A DNA stretch of 64,000 nt, taken from positions 248,001 through 312,000 of the forward strand of contig CAJXVM010000001.1 of assembly GCA_913061095.1 (NCBI GenBank). The letters run 5' to 3'. The first letter of the stretch is position 1; each line of letters starts with the position of its first letter. This stretch comes from an uncultured Ignavibacteria bacterium (GTDB taxonomy: Bacteria > Bacteroidota > Ignavibacteria > SZUA-365). Positions 47,175 through 55,405 of the stretch are shown in pieces. The translations under genes and the position numbers were made by a program. Under the pieces are notes generated by a model. That model did no database searches, was not told the DNA's origin, and saw only the letters and a list, made by a program, of their open reading frames with translations.

Positions 47175-47963
47175 CTATAAATCGAATTTGAACACGCCGA
47201 TGAGATGAATGGATTCGGCGAACCAGTTGTCATCCTCGCCGATCCGGGTAAGGGGATATACGTAAGAGACTTCAGGTGCGAATACAATACTCCGCGCCAG
47301 CCGGATGTTATATCCGGCACCCACGCGCAGATCCGCGCGAAATCCGTTTGCGTCCGGGAGTTCACCGCTGTCGCGCTCAATGACGCGCCTCTCGGGATCG
47401 CCCACGAAGATCAGGAACTCGTCGGAAAACTCGAGCGCATATTCCTGTGTGGCCGTCGTGTTGATACCGAGGCCCGGACCCACGGAAACATACAGGCCGC
47501 CGAAGGGAAAGAACTGCAGAACCGGATTCAGCATCAGGTAGGAGAGGACGACAGTATTGCTACGTATGTGCTCGACATCGAGCAGTTCCGAGTTTCCCTC
47601 CTCATCGACTACATAGGCCGGCAGGATGACGCTATAGGAATAGTCGGCACGAAAATCGTTATGCACGGCCTTGAGCGCCACCGCGAATTTGTCCGAGAGG
47701 AAATGGCCCAGCTCGACTCCGGCCGAAAAACCGACTCCGGAGCCGTCTTCAAACGGGCAGTCGCAGAAATCCGTGATGAAGTCACCGCGCTGCGAGTTGA
47801 GCCCCGCACCGAGCTGCGGTCCGATCCACCAGCGGCTCGGGGCCGGATGAAGGACGCTGGGTGGAGCGGATGGAGCGAATCCGCTGCGATACTGCGCATG
47901 TCCGTATTCCACGGCGACAGCCAGCAGCAGCAGGATGAAGAATGCTGTTCGCAAGAAATGCAT
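47175..47963 (-). CDS. Outer-membrane beta-barrel protein of unknown role
   Basis: 262 aa from ATG 47963 (MHFLRTAFFILLLLAVAVEY-GHAQ, signal peptide). The frame extends to 48161, but that part is non-coding in character and covers the neighbouring terminator. Barrel-type alternating strands: WWIGPQLGAGLNSQRGDF, GFSAGVELGHFLSDKFAVAL, LNPVLQFFPFGGLYVSVGPG, GAGYNIRLARSIVFAPEVSY, ending in aromatic-poor IGVFKFDL. It has the look of the OMP_b-brl / PorT-like 8-10-strand group. It is cotranscribed with the PorE-like lipoprotein, 6 bp apart, so a shared envelope role is likely. Family not firmly identified. Confidence 0.75.
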   Translation of the reverse strand: MHFLRTAFFILLLLAVAVEYGHAQYRSGFAPSAPPSVLHPAPSRWWIGPQLGAGLNSQRGDFITDFCDCPFEDGSGVGFSAGVELGHFLSDKFAVALKAVHNDFRADYSYSVILPAYVVDEEGNSELLDVEHIRSNTVVLSYLMLNPVLQFFPFGGLYVSVGPGLGINTTATQEYALEFSDEFLIFVGDPERRVIERDSGELPDANGFRADLRVGAGYNIRLARSIVFAPEVSYVYPLTRIGEDDNWFAESIHLIGVFKFDL

Positions 47964-48046
47964 GGATACCCAGTCGAATATGGAGTGAAGTGGCTGCACA
48001 GGCCACCGAAAAGTATCGCCGTTTTCGTGATGAAAAGCAACAGAAA

Positions 48047-48072
48047 ACGCCGGGGAGTGCGCTCCCCGGCGT
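48047..48072 (-). terminator. Intrinsic terminator after the CoA-transferase gene
   Basis: Perfect 11-bp stem ACGCCGGGGAG-TGCG-CTCCCCGGCGT. On the minus strand it is followed by TTTTCTG. It closes the run that begins near 52436; the next minus-strand gene starts at 47963. Confidence 0.85.
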
Positions 48073-48203
48073 CCTGAAGGAATATGACAGCGGAAGTCGG
48101 AAATCACTGCAGGTGAACGCCCCTCACGGGCACGTTCTCCTCGCGGGCACGTTCGTTGCATGGCAGCGCGCCGGACGGCAGCCGTTCCCTTCCCGCCTTA
48201 CGC

Positions 48204-49517
48204 TCAGATATACTTGACCTCACGCGCATAGGCGCGGAGTTCATCGCGGAATTTCGGATGCGCGATATGAATCAGTTCGTTGACGCGCTGCCGCACGGTT
48301 TTGCCGAACAGCGAAGCGACGCCGTACTCGGTCACCACGTAATGGACGTCCGCACGGTTCGTCGTCACGCCTGCACCCGGGATCAGGTGCGGCACGATGC
48401 GAGACAGCTCTCCGCCGCGTGCCGTTGAGGGCAGCGCGATAATCGGCTTCCCACCTTCGCTGTGGGCGGCGCCGCGAATGAAATCCACCTGACCGCCGAA
48501 TCCGCTGTACAGACGCGGACCGATCGAATCGGCGCACACCTGTCCGGTGATATCCACCTGCAGTGCGGAATTGATCGCAACCTGCTTCTTGTTCTGGGCC
48601 ACAATGAACGGGTTGTTCACGTAGTGGCTGGGGTGGAATTCCACAACGGGATTGTTGTCGATGAAATCAAAAATGGTGCGCGTACCGAGCACGAATGATG
48701 CCACCATCTTGCCCTTGTGCAGCGACTTCTTCTCGTTGTTGACGACGCCCATCTCCACGAGCTTGATCACGCCGTCGGAAAACATTTCCGTGTGCACGCC
48801 CAGGTCGCGTTTGTTTTCAAGGTAATTGAGCACGGCATCCGGAATGGCGCCGATGCCCATCTGCATCGTCGATTCATCTTCGATGAGGTCCGCGATGTGA
48901 CCACCGATCTTGTCATAGACTTCCTGCTCTTTCGCGTCACTGATTTCACCGACCTGCGGCATTTCACGGATCGGTTCATCAACTTCCACTACGACGTCGA
49001 TTTTGCTGATGTGAATGAAACAGTCGCCAAGTACACGCGGCATGCGGGGATTCACCTGTGCGACGATGATCTTGGCCATTTCGCAGGCAGGCTTGGTCAT
49101 TTCAACACCGACGCCGAAGCTGCAGAATCCGTGCTCATCCGGCGGAGAGACGTGAATCAGCGCCACATCAACCGGCAGGATCTTATCGTAAAACAGCTTG
49201 GCGACTTCGTGCAGATAAATATGCGTGGAATCGGCCAGTCCCTCGGCAACAGCCTTGCGGACGTTGCCGCCGATGAACAGCGCATTATGCCTGAAGTGTC
49301 CCTGCATATCCTCGGACACGTATCCGGCCTCACCGATGGTGAGGATATGATCGACCTTGACGTCACTGAGTTCCTCCCCGCGGGCGACCATGGCCCGGAT
49401 CAGGGTTTCCGGGACGGCACAGCCCGGATGAATATAGACATGATCACCGGATTTGATCACGTCCACCGCCGCTTCAGCGGTAGTAATTTTACTTCGATAA
49501 TTGGACATCCATTCCAT
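48204..49517 (-). CDS. Acetyl-CoA hydrolase/transferase family CoA-transferase
   Basis: 437 aa, cytoplasmic. Family I CoA-transferase fold of the acetate/4-hydroxybutyrate CoA-transferase group. Markers: VKSGDHVYIHPG-like start (IKSGDHVYIHPGCAVPETLI), HVSPPDEHGFCSFGVGVEMT, GIGAIPDAVLNYL, LGVHTEMFSDG carrying the catalytic Glu that forms the glutamyl-CoA thioester, and GFGGQVDFIRGA near the C-terminus. These enzymes swap CoA between short acyl groups and acetate. The exact substrate (acetate, butyrate, 4-hydroxybutyrate or succinate) cannot be set from sequence. AGGAA lies ~7 nt before the ATG. It sits 41 bp after the alanine dehydrogenase-like gene and probably belongs to the same transcript. 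The position between tRNA/housekeeping genes gives no pathway clue. Confidence 0.9.
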   Translation of the reverse strand: MEWMSNYRSKITTAEAAVDVIKSGDHVYIHPGCAVPETLIRAMVARGEELSDVKVDHILTIGEAGYVSEDMQGHFRHNALFIGGNVRKAVAEGLADSTHIYLHEVAKLFYDKILPVDVALIHVSPPDEHGFCSFGVGVEMTKPACEMAKIIVAQVNPRMPRVLGDCFIHISKIDVVVEVDEPIREMPQVGEISDAKEQEVYDKIGGHIADLIEDESTMQMGIGAIPDAVLNYLENKRDLGVHTEMFSDGVIKLVEMGVVNNEKKSLHKGKMVASFVLGTRTIFDFIDNNPVVEFHPSHYVNNPFIVAQNKKQVAINSALQVDITGQVCADSIGPRLYSGFGGQVDFIRGAAHSEGGKPIIALPSTARGGELSRIVPHLIPGAGVTTNRADVHYVVTEYGVASLFGKTVRQRVNELIHIAHPKFRDELRAYAREVKYI

Positions 49518-49558
49518 AAAGGTTCCTCGTCAACTACACGGTGTCTATTTTTTGAATG

Positions 49559-50674
49559 CTATTCGCAGCAATCGAACGGGTCGAAATCCATGCCGTACAC
49601 ATCTTGAAGGATCTGATGCGTGGGTTTTCCATCCCAGGTGACGACGCCGCAGCGCACACAGGGCGTCGTCTCCTTCTCGGCGTCAAACCCATCGGGAAGA
49701 AGCGCCTTGAGATACGGCAGCAGCACATTGGTCAGTGCGTAGGTGGACGTCCGCGCGACGACGGAGGGCATGTTCGGAACACAGTAATGAATGACACCGT
49801 GCTTTTCGAACACCGGATCCTTGATGGTCGTCGGCCGGCTCGTCTCCACGCATCCACCCTGGTTGATGGAAATATCGATCACCACCGCGCCGGGCTTCAT
49901 CGTTTTCACCATGTCTTCCGTGATCAGGTGATGACTCTCGGCGTCGTTGATGGAAATGGCGCCGATAAAGACATCTGCGATGCGGCAGCCCCGACGCAGG
50001 TTCTCAGGCGTCGCCATGACCGTCGTGATACGCTTATTGAAATACTGGTCGGCATGACGCAGACGCTCGAGATTGTTGTCGAGGAGGATCACCTGTCCGC
50101 CGAGACCGAGAATGGCCTGTGCGGCCGCCATCCCCGAGGCGCCGGCGCCGAGAATAACCACCGCTGCCGGCGCGATCCCCCCGAGACCACCGAGCAGCAC
50201 ACCGCGGCCTCCGTGGTCACTGCGCAGGTAGCGGCCTGCGATCTGCGCGGCCACCTGTCCCGAAACCTCACTCATCAGCACCTGCACGGGATAGTAATCC
50301 TGGGATGTCCGGAGCAATTCGAACGCAACGGACGTAATTTTCTTTTCGAGGAGATGATCGACGAACTGCTTCCTTCCCATCCCGAGCAGCTGGAAAGACA
50401 TGAATATTTTGCCGTCCGGAAGCATTTCCCATTCATTTTTCAGGGGCGGCATGACTTTGAGTACGATATCGCCACGCCCCGCGGCCTCTTCCGGCGAATA
50501 CGCGATGTCCGCGCCCGCTTTCTGATACTGTTCGTCGGAAAAGCGTGCATGGTTGCCTGCACCGCTTTCGATAATGACCTGCGCACCCGACTGCACGAGT
50601 GATTCCACGCCGAAGGGAGACAGCGCAACCCGCTGTTCATCCTCAAAGCGTTCCTTGAGTATTCCGATTACCAT
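49559..50674 (-). CDS. Alanine dehydrogenase/PNT-family protein with altered catalytic residues
   Basis: 371 aa, the length of Ald. N-terminal MVIGILKERFEDEQRVALSP and VLKVMPPL keep the substrate Arg and Lys. NAD-binding GAGASGMAAAQAILGLGGQV and the C-terminal VPNMPSVVARTSTYALTNVL are family hallmarks. By recalled alignment with Mycobacterium Ald, the catalytic His96 (in FTFLHLAA) falls on a Leu in MSFQLLGM, and the proton-relay Asp270 (AIDQGGC) is Asn in SINQGGC. Either this is a divergent amino-acid/oxo-acid dehydrogenase of the AlaDh/PNT superfamily or alanine activity is weak or lost. GAGGTG precedes the ATG. The gene lies between folD (72 bp) and the CoA-transferase (41 bp). Confidence 0.82.
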   Translation of the reverse strand: MVIGILKERFEDEQRVALSPFGVESLVQSGAQVIIESGAGNHARFSDEQYQKAGADIAYSPEEAAGRGDIVLKVMPPLKNEWEMLPDGKIFMSFQLLGMGRKQFVDHLLEKKITSVAFELLRTSQDYYPVQVLMSEVSGQVAAQIAGRYLRSDHGGRGVLLGGLGGIAPAAVVILGAGASGMAAAQAILGLGGQVILLDNNLERLRHADQYFNKRITTVMATPENLRRGCRIADVFIGAISINDAESHHLITEDMVKTMKPGAVVIDISINQGGCVETSRPTTIKDPVFEKHGVIHYCVPNMPSVVARTSTYALTNVLLPYLKALLPDGFDAEKETTPCVRCGVVTWDGKPTHQILQDVYGMDFDPFDCCE

Positions 50675-50746
50675 GGAGCACCTCTATCAACAATGTTGCT
50701 GGATATGCAACGTTCGATGTCCGGCGGCGTTCAATGCCCGGCCCCA

Positions 50747-51640
50747 TCAGCGGCCGGCAGCACTCCGCTCCGCCGAACGAAAGGTATTTTTCATGAGCAT
50801 GGCGATGGTCATGGGACCGACACCACCGGGTACGGGGGTAATGGCGGAAGCGCGTTCCCTGACGCCCTCGAAATCAACATCCCCGACGATGCGATACCCC
50901 CGCTCTCGCGATGCATCCTCGACACGATTGATCCCGACATCAATGACCACGACGCCGTCTTTCACCATCCCGGCAGTGACGGTGTTGACGCGGCCCGTTG
51001 CGACGATAAGGATATCCGCCATGCGGGTGTAGAGACCGATGTCTTCCGCCGCGGAATGCGTCACCGTGACGACGGCATTCGCGCCGGCGGTTTTCTGCAG
51101 CAGAATATTCGCGATGGGTTTGCCCACGATGTTGCTGCGTCCGACGACGACGACATGTTTCCCCGCCGTTTCGATGCCGCTGCGGATCAGCAGTTCCTGG
51201 ATGCCTGCTGGCGTGCAGGGAAGAAATGCCTCCTGCCCGATGACCAGTTTCCCGACGTTGACGGGATGAAACCCGTCGACATCCTTTCGCGGTGAGATGG
51301 CTTCGATCACGCAGTCCTCGTTCACATGATCCGGCAGGGGCAGTTGCACGAGGATGCCATGAATGTCGGGATCGATGTTCCACGCATCGATCCGCGCGAG
51401 GATTTCCCGCTCCGATGCCGAGGCGGGCATGGTGACCGTGGAGGAATGAAAGCCGCAGTACTCACAGGCACGCTCCTTCGAACGCACATAACTCTGGGAG
51501 GCGGGATTCTCGCCAACAAGCAGGAATGCGAGTCCGGGCACGATGCCATGCTGCGTCTTCAGTTCCGCGGCTTGTTCGCGCACCTCCTCCTTGATCGCGG
51601 CCGAGATGGCCTTCCCGTCAATGATCAGTGTGTTCTGCAT
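50747..51640 (-). CDS. folD: FolD: methylenetetrahydrofolate dehydrogenase/cyclohydrolase
   Basis: 297 aa, cytoplasmic. Interconverts 5,10-methylene-, methenyl- and 10-formyl-tetrahydrofolate with NADP. Family motifs: SQSYVRSKERACEYCGF with the catalytic Lys of the Y-x3-K pair, HGILVQLPLPDHV, RKDVDGFHPVNVGKL, VVVGRSNIVGKPIANILL (cofactor-binding loop) and a PGGVGPMTIAMLM-type C-terminus (ITPVPGGVGPMTIAMLMKNT). Standard length. Its start overlaps the 3' end of the phosphoesterase gene by 23 bp (51618-51640), suggesting coupled translation. Confidence 0.97.
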   Translation of the reverse strand: MQNTLIIDGKAISAAIKEEVREQAAELKTQHGIVPGLAFLLVGENPASQSYVRSKERACEYCGFHSSTVTMPASASEREILARIDAWNIDPDIHGILVQLPLPDHVNEDCVIEAISPRKDVDGFHPVNVGKLVIGQEAFLPCTPAGIQELLIRSGIETAGKHVVVVGRSNIVGKPIANILLQKTAGANAVVTVTHSAAEDIGLYTRMADILIVATGRVNTVTAGMVKDGVVVIDVGINRVEDASRERGYRIVGDVDFEGVRERASAITPVPGGVGPMTIAMLMKNTFRSAERSAAGR

Positions 51641-52436
51641 GGCGTGAAAACTCGGGAATGGTCATGGGAGTGATGGACACCGCGCGTCCGGTGGTGAAGT
51701 CGATCTCGAGCAGCACTGCCGAGACATGGACGTCATCGGAAGCCATCTCGAATTTGTGCGGCGTCTGCTTGATGAAGCGACGCAGGGCAATATCCTTGCG
51801 CATGCCGAGTACCGAATCATACGGCCCCGTCATGCCAACATCCGTCAGGTATGCTGTTCCTTCGGGGAGGATCTTCGCGTCAGCGGTCTGGATATGCGTG
51901 TGCGTTCCGAGCACCGCGCTCACCTTACCGTCCAGATACCAGCCCATGGCCACTTTCTCCGCCGTCGCTTCGGCGTGAAAGTCGACGATGATGATGGAAG
52001 TCTGCTCACGGATACGGCTCACCGCCCACTCCGCGGTGCGAAAGGGACAGTCGATATCGTTCATGAACGTCCGTCCCTGAAGGTTGAGCACACCGATGCT
52101 CCCGGCGGCACCAAGGGGATAGATTGTGTATCCGTGGCCGGCATTCTCCCGCGGATAGTTCGCCGGACGCAGCAAGTGCTGTTCGCTGGTCAGGAGCTTG
52201 TGTATATGCCACTTCTCCCAGATATGGTTGCCGGATGTGATGACATGGACACCGAGTTCCTGGAGTTCCTTGAGCTGCTGCTGGCTGATGCTCTTTCCCT
52301 CCATGGCGTTCTCACCGTTCGCGATGATGCAGCTCGGTTCGTACTTCTGTTTCAGTGATGGAAGAAACATCCGTACAGCATTGAGACCTGCGTTTCCGAC
52401 AATATCACCAATAAAAAGTACGTTGATTGTGGACAT
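51618..52436 (-). CDS. YmdB-family (TIGR00282) metallophosphoesterase
   Basis: 272 aa from ATG 52436 (MSTINVLFIGDIVGNAGLNA); the frame runs upstream to 52502 without better coding character. Calcineurin-like phosphoesterase of the YmdB family, known in Bacillus to hydrolyse 2',3'-cAMP. Metal-binding motifs: FIGDIVG (Asp), IIANGENA (Asn/Glu), TSGNHIWEK (Asn-His), IIVDFHAEATAEK (Asp-His) and VLGTHTHIQTAD (His-x-His). Cytoplasmic; role probably in RNA turnover or signalling. It overlaps folD by 23 bp and is divergent from the sigma-factor gene. Confidence 0.93.
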   Translation of the reverse strand: MSTINVLFIGDIVGNAGLNAVRMFLPSLKQKYEPSCIIANGENAMEGKSISQQQLKELQELGVHVITSGNHIWEKWHIHKLLTSEQHLLRPANYPRENAGHGYTIYPLGAAGSIGVLNLQGRTFMNDIDCPFRTAEWAVSRIREQTSIIIVDFHAEATAEKVAMGWYLDGKVSAVLGTHTHIQTADAKILPEGTAYLTDVGMTGPYDSVLGMRKDIALRRFIKQTPHKFEMASDDVHVSAVLLEIDFTTGRAVSITPMTIPEFSRHAEHTDH

Positions 52437-52586
52437 GCGGCTGGCTGGTTGACACTGTTTCAAACTGCAATGCAAGGTAGGAAAATGGCCGGGCATCTCC
52501 AAGATGTGCTTGTCTGAAATCTCCCGGCAGATTTGATTTCAGCCCCTGAAACCGTAGATTACATTGATATATCACTGCCTGAACGT

Positions 52587-53195
52587 ATGTATCAGACACC
52601 TGAAGAACGGCGCGAACAGTCGCGCATCGAAGACAAACAGCTCATCGCCGACGCGATCGCAGGAAAGCAGGACGCGTTCAAGCGTCTGATGCAAAAGTAC
52701 CACAACGCGATCTACCATCTCATCGTCCGGATGGTCGGAAAGAATGAAGACGTTGAAGACCTCACACAGGAGGCCTTCATCAAGGCATTTAATTCCATCT
52801 CCTCGTTCAATGACGAATTCGCCTTCTCGACCTGGTTGTACAAGATCGCGACCAACAACTGCATCGATTACCTCCGCAAGCGCAAACTCAAGACGTTCTC
52901 CATTGACCGTCCGCTTTCATCGGAGGATGGGGATCAGCAGTACGAGATTCCAGACGACACGCACACGCCTGACACGGAGATTCTGCAGGACCAGCAGACC
53001 TCTACGATTCAGAAAGCCATCAACTCCCTCCCGGAGAAATACCGCGTCGTCATCGTGATGCGTCACCAGGAGGAAAAAAGTTACGAGGAGATCGCCCAGC
53101 AACTGGACCTTCCACTCGGGACCGTGAAAGCGCACATCTTCCGCGCCCGGGAAATGCTGTATCGCTCCCTTCGCGGACGAGTCGGCAACTACTGA
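52587..53195 (+). CDS. ECF-type RNA polymerase sigma-70 family factor
   Basis: 202 aa from ATG 52587 (MYQTPEERREQ). The frame also permits a TTG at 52533 (220 aa); neither has a clear ribosome-binding site. Region 2: KRLMQKYHNAIYHLIVRMVG, DVEDLTQEAFIKAFNSISSF, FSTWLYKIATNNCIDYLRKR (-10 recognition). An acidic linker follows (DGDQQYEIPDDTHTPDTE). Region 4: INSLPEKYRVVIVMRHQEEK, then SYEEIAQQLDLPLGTVKAHI (helix-turn-helix for -35) and FRAREMLYRSL. It belongs to the RpoE-like ECF group. No anti-sigma gene lies beside it: the next feature is tRNA-Pro and the upstream gene is divergent, so its controller is elsewhere. Confidence 0.93.
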   Translation: MYQTPEERREQSRIEDKQLIADAIAGKQDAFKRLMQKYHNAIYHLIVRMVGKNEDVEDLTQEAFIKAFNSISSFNDEFAFSTWLYKIATNNCIDYLRKRKLKTFSIDRPLSSEDGDQQYEIPDDTHTPDTEILQDQQTSTIQKAINSLPEKYRVVIVMRHQEEKSYEEIAQQLDLPLGTVKAHIFRAREMLYRSLRGRVGNY

Positions 53196-53256
53196 TTTCC
53201 CCTCTCCGTAGGTTGTTTTTTTGGAGCGATCATATTACATTTGTGTCTGAACTGAT

Positions 53257-53330
<74 letters not shown>

Positions 53331-53340
53331 CGATCAAAGA

Positions 53341-53367
53341 AAAGGAAGTCCATGCGGCTTCCTTTTT
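53341..53367 (+). terminator. Intrinsic terminator after tRNA-Pro
   Basis: AAAGGAAG pairs with CTTCCTTT over a 9-base loop and runs into TTTTTT. Confidence 0.75.
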
Positions 53368-53416
53368 TTATGTTCCACATCGATATGCTCGAATCGCCCG
53401 TCCCCGTCATCCCTCC

Positions 53417-55273
53417 CTACGGAACCTCCTGCCCTGACTGCATCAATCCCTCGATCACCGCTTCATGCAGCGGCATGAGGCTCGGCATCGCGGGGATCCG
53501 TCCGCCGAATCCGAGATACCGGATTGTAAACATCTGCATCGAGCGCAGGGGGACCAGTTCGAGGAGATCTGTGCGTACGGACACGGGAGCGCGCGCGGCC
53601 AGCCGGCGCAGCAGCTGATCGGTTCGTGCCTGCGTCACCGGGTCGCGCGCAATCGCGGCAACGGAATCTCGCAGCGCATCGACGGAGGTGAGCCGCATAC
53701 CGGGGTATCGGCGGTTAACGAGCTGAAAGAACGACCACCCTTCCGGTGTCTGCAGCGGACCGGCCGCATCGGCGATGCGCATTCCGAAAGCCGTTCTCCC
53801 GATCTTTCCGTACTCCGTGACGGGGAACCACCCGAGTTCTCCGCGTCGTTCCGCCGCTCCGGCGCGCTGCGAATTCTCGGTCGCGAGCTCATGCAGGGAC
53901 ACACCGGTATCAAATTTTCGAATGAGCGTGTCGAGCGCTTCGTGTGAGGACATGAGCAGTTCGACGATCTTCACCTCGACAGGCGGACCGAACAGATCAG
54001 GCCGGCGCGTGTAAAATTGCCAGAGGCTGTCGTCACTGGCGATGTACTGCTCCCAGACGAGCTCCGGCATCATCTGCGCCAGGCCGTTTGCCGTCCACAT
54101 GGCAACTTCACGCTGCACTTCAGGGGTCTGATGCAGTCCGATCGCATATCCCATTCGTGTGACGAGGAAGCGATCGAGCATGTCACGCACACGCTGCCGA
54201 TAGAGATCTGGAAATCGTCGCAGCTCGGCGCGCCTGAGTCGCAGATCCAGGGCCTGAAGGCGATCGAGCGCCTGACCGACATCCAGCACATCTGATTCGC
54301 CGGTACCGATGGAGGGAGTGATGCCTGCGAACGGATCATCGAGGTTCCGCGCCCACGCGCTGCGCAGTGAATCAAATACGCGGTTCTGTGCAAGCAGCAT
54401 ATCGGAAGTGTCCGCGGCAGCCTGCAGGCGATAGTGCGCATAGAGCACATCGCCGAGTGCGGCGTACGCTTCCTTTTCGAGCCTCGCCTCCCTGCCCTCC
54501 CACAGACGCCGGACGAATATTTCAGCGCGCTGCGCTTCACGGCGCGTGCGCAGTTCGTTTTCCAGGCGCTTGAAGGATTTCTGCAGCTCATATTCGCTGC
54601 GGAAAGGATTGCCATAATCCAGTTTGCGAACGATATACCAGCCGTCGGAAGTTTCGAGCGGTTCCGACCAGCCGCCGGGCCTGAGTGTATCCGCCTGCGG
54701 AATGAGTTCCTGTGCGGAAGACGTAATTCCTCCGGCAGGGCCGGAAACGGGAGCCGGAGCATCGCGCTGCTGCAGGGCGAGCAGCGTGTCGAACGGTACT
54801 CCCCCGCGCAGAATTCGGTGCAAGTTGCGAATTTCCTCCTCCGTCGGGGAGAACAGGAAGTCGTACTCGATGCGGCGCCGTTCTTCTTCGAAGAATGCGC
54901 GGATATCAGCGTCGGACACCGTTACCACGCTTCGGACACTGTCGCGATACAGCCGGTCGCGCACGAACATCTCTTCCGCCATCCGGCGATTCCGCTGAAA
55001 GCGATCTTCCGCGTCGAAGCCCAGACGGCGCGCTTCCTGAGCCAGCAGCCGCTCGGCGATCATCGCATAGAGAAACTGCCGCCGCACCACGGGTGTCAGT
55101 CGCTCCTGATCCTTATACGGAAACACGGTAAGGGCATACCGTGCGCGGAATTCCCCCACCGTAATCTCATCGTCGCCGACAGTCGCAAGCACAGCATCGT
55201 TCTCGACCGGCTGCGTCCATGCCGCACTGCTCATCAGCAGCAGTACCCCTGTCAGAATGAGAATTCGCTTCAT
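53417..55273 (-). CDS. SurA/PpiC-like periplasmic peptidyl-prolyl isomerase
   Basis: 618 aa from ATG 55273 (MKRILILTGVLLLMSSAAWT-Q signal peptide). The frame extends to 55366, but that segment is translated from a GCTCTC repeat. A SurA_N-like helical region follows (DDEITVGEFRARYALTVFPY, RRQFLYAMIAERLLAQEARR). Two parvulin-like domains come next, one ending ...LRPGGWSEPLETSDGWYIVR and the other RGELGWFPVTEYGKIGRTAF ... LQTPEGWSFFQLVNRRYPGM. Such proteins escort unfolded outer-membrane proteins through the periplasm. The many barrel and T9SS proteins here make clients easy to imagine, though that link is inference. It lies downstream of a terminator, so it is probably separate from the second cassette. 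Confidence 0.88.
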   Translation of the reverse strand: MKRILILTGVLLLMSSAAWTQPVENDAVLATVGDDEITVGEFRARYALTVFPYKDQERLTPVVRRQFLYAMIAERLLAQEARRLGFDAEDRFQRNRRMAEEMFVRDRLYRDSVRSVVTVSDADIRAFFEEERRRIEYDFLFSPTEEEIRNLHRILRGGVPFDTLLALQQRDAPAPVSGPAGGITSSAQELIPQADTLRPGGWSEPLETSDGWYIVRKLDYGNPFRSEYELQKSFKRLENELRTRREAQRAEIFVRRLWEGREARLEKEAYAALGDVLYAHYRLQAAADTSDMLLAQNRVFDSLRSAWARNLDDPFAGITPSIGTGESDVLDVGQALDRLQALDLRLRRAELRRFPDLYRQRVRDMLDRFLVTRMGYAIGLHQTPEVQREVAMWTANGLAQMMPELVWEQYIASDDSLWQFYTRRPDLFGPPVEVKIVELLMSSHEALDTLIRKFDTGVSLHELATENSQRAGAAERRGELGWFPVTEYGKIGRTAFGMRIADAAGPLQTPEGWSFFQLVNRRYPGMRLTSVDALRDSVAAIARDPVTQARTDQLLRRLAARAPVSVRTDLLELVPLRSMQMFTIRYLGFGGRIPAMPSLMPLHEAVIEGLMQSGQEVP

Positions 55274-55312
55274 ACACGCAATATAATCAAATTCATCCCA
55301 CCCCTTCGATAT

Positions 55313-55333
55313 CGCTCTCGCTCTCGCTCTCGC
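55313..55333. repeat. Short CGCTCT hexanucleotide repeat
   Basis: About three and a half copies of CGCTCT between the PPIase gene and the cassette terminator. Located about 40 bp upstream of the PPIase start. Confidence 0.6.
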
Positions 55334-55346
55334 AATCGAAAAAAGA

Positions 55347-55378
55347 AACCCCCGCACTGCAAACACAGCACGGGGGTT
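55347..55378 (-). terminator. Intrinsic terminator at the end of cassette 2
   Basis: On the minus strand, AACCCCCGTGCTG / CAGTGCGGGGGTT, partly paired through the middle, is followed by TCTTTTTT. It ends the run 62817-55406. Confidence 0.85.
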
Positions 55379-55405
55379 CCTGAAAAAACTGCCGATAACC
55401 CGGAA

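Noticed and set aside
47964..48161. Extended start of the outer-membrane barrel gene
   Set aside because: It would translate through the CoA-transferase terminator hairpin and would place the signal peptide at residue 67.
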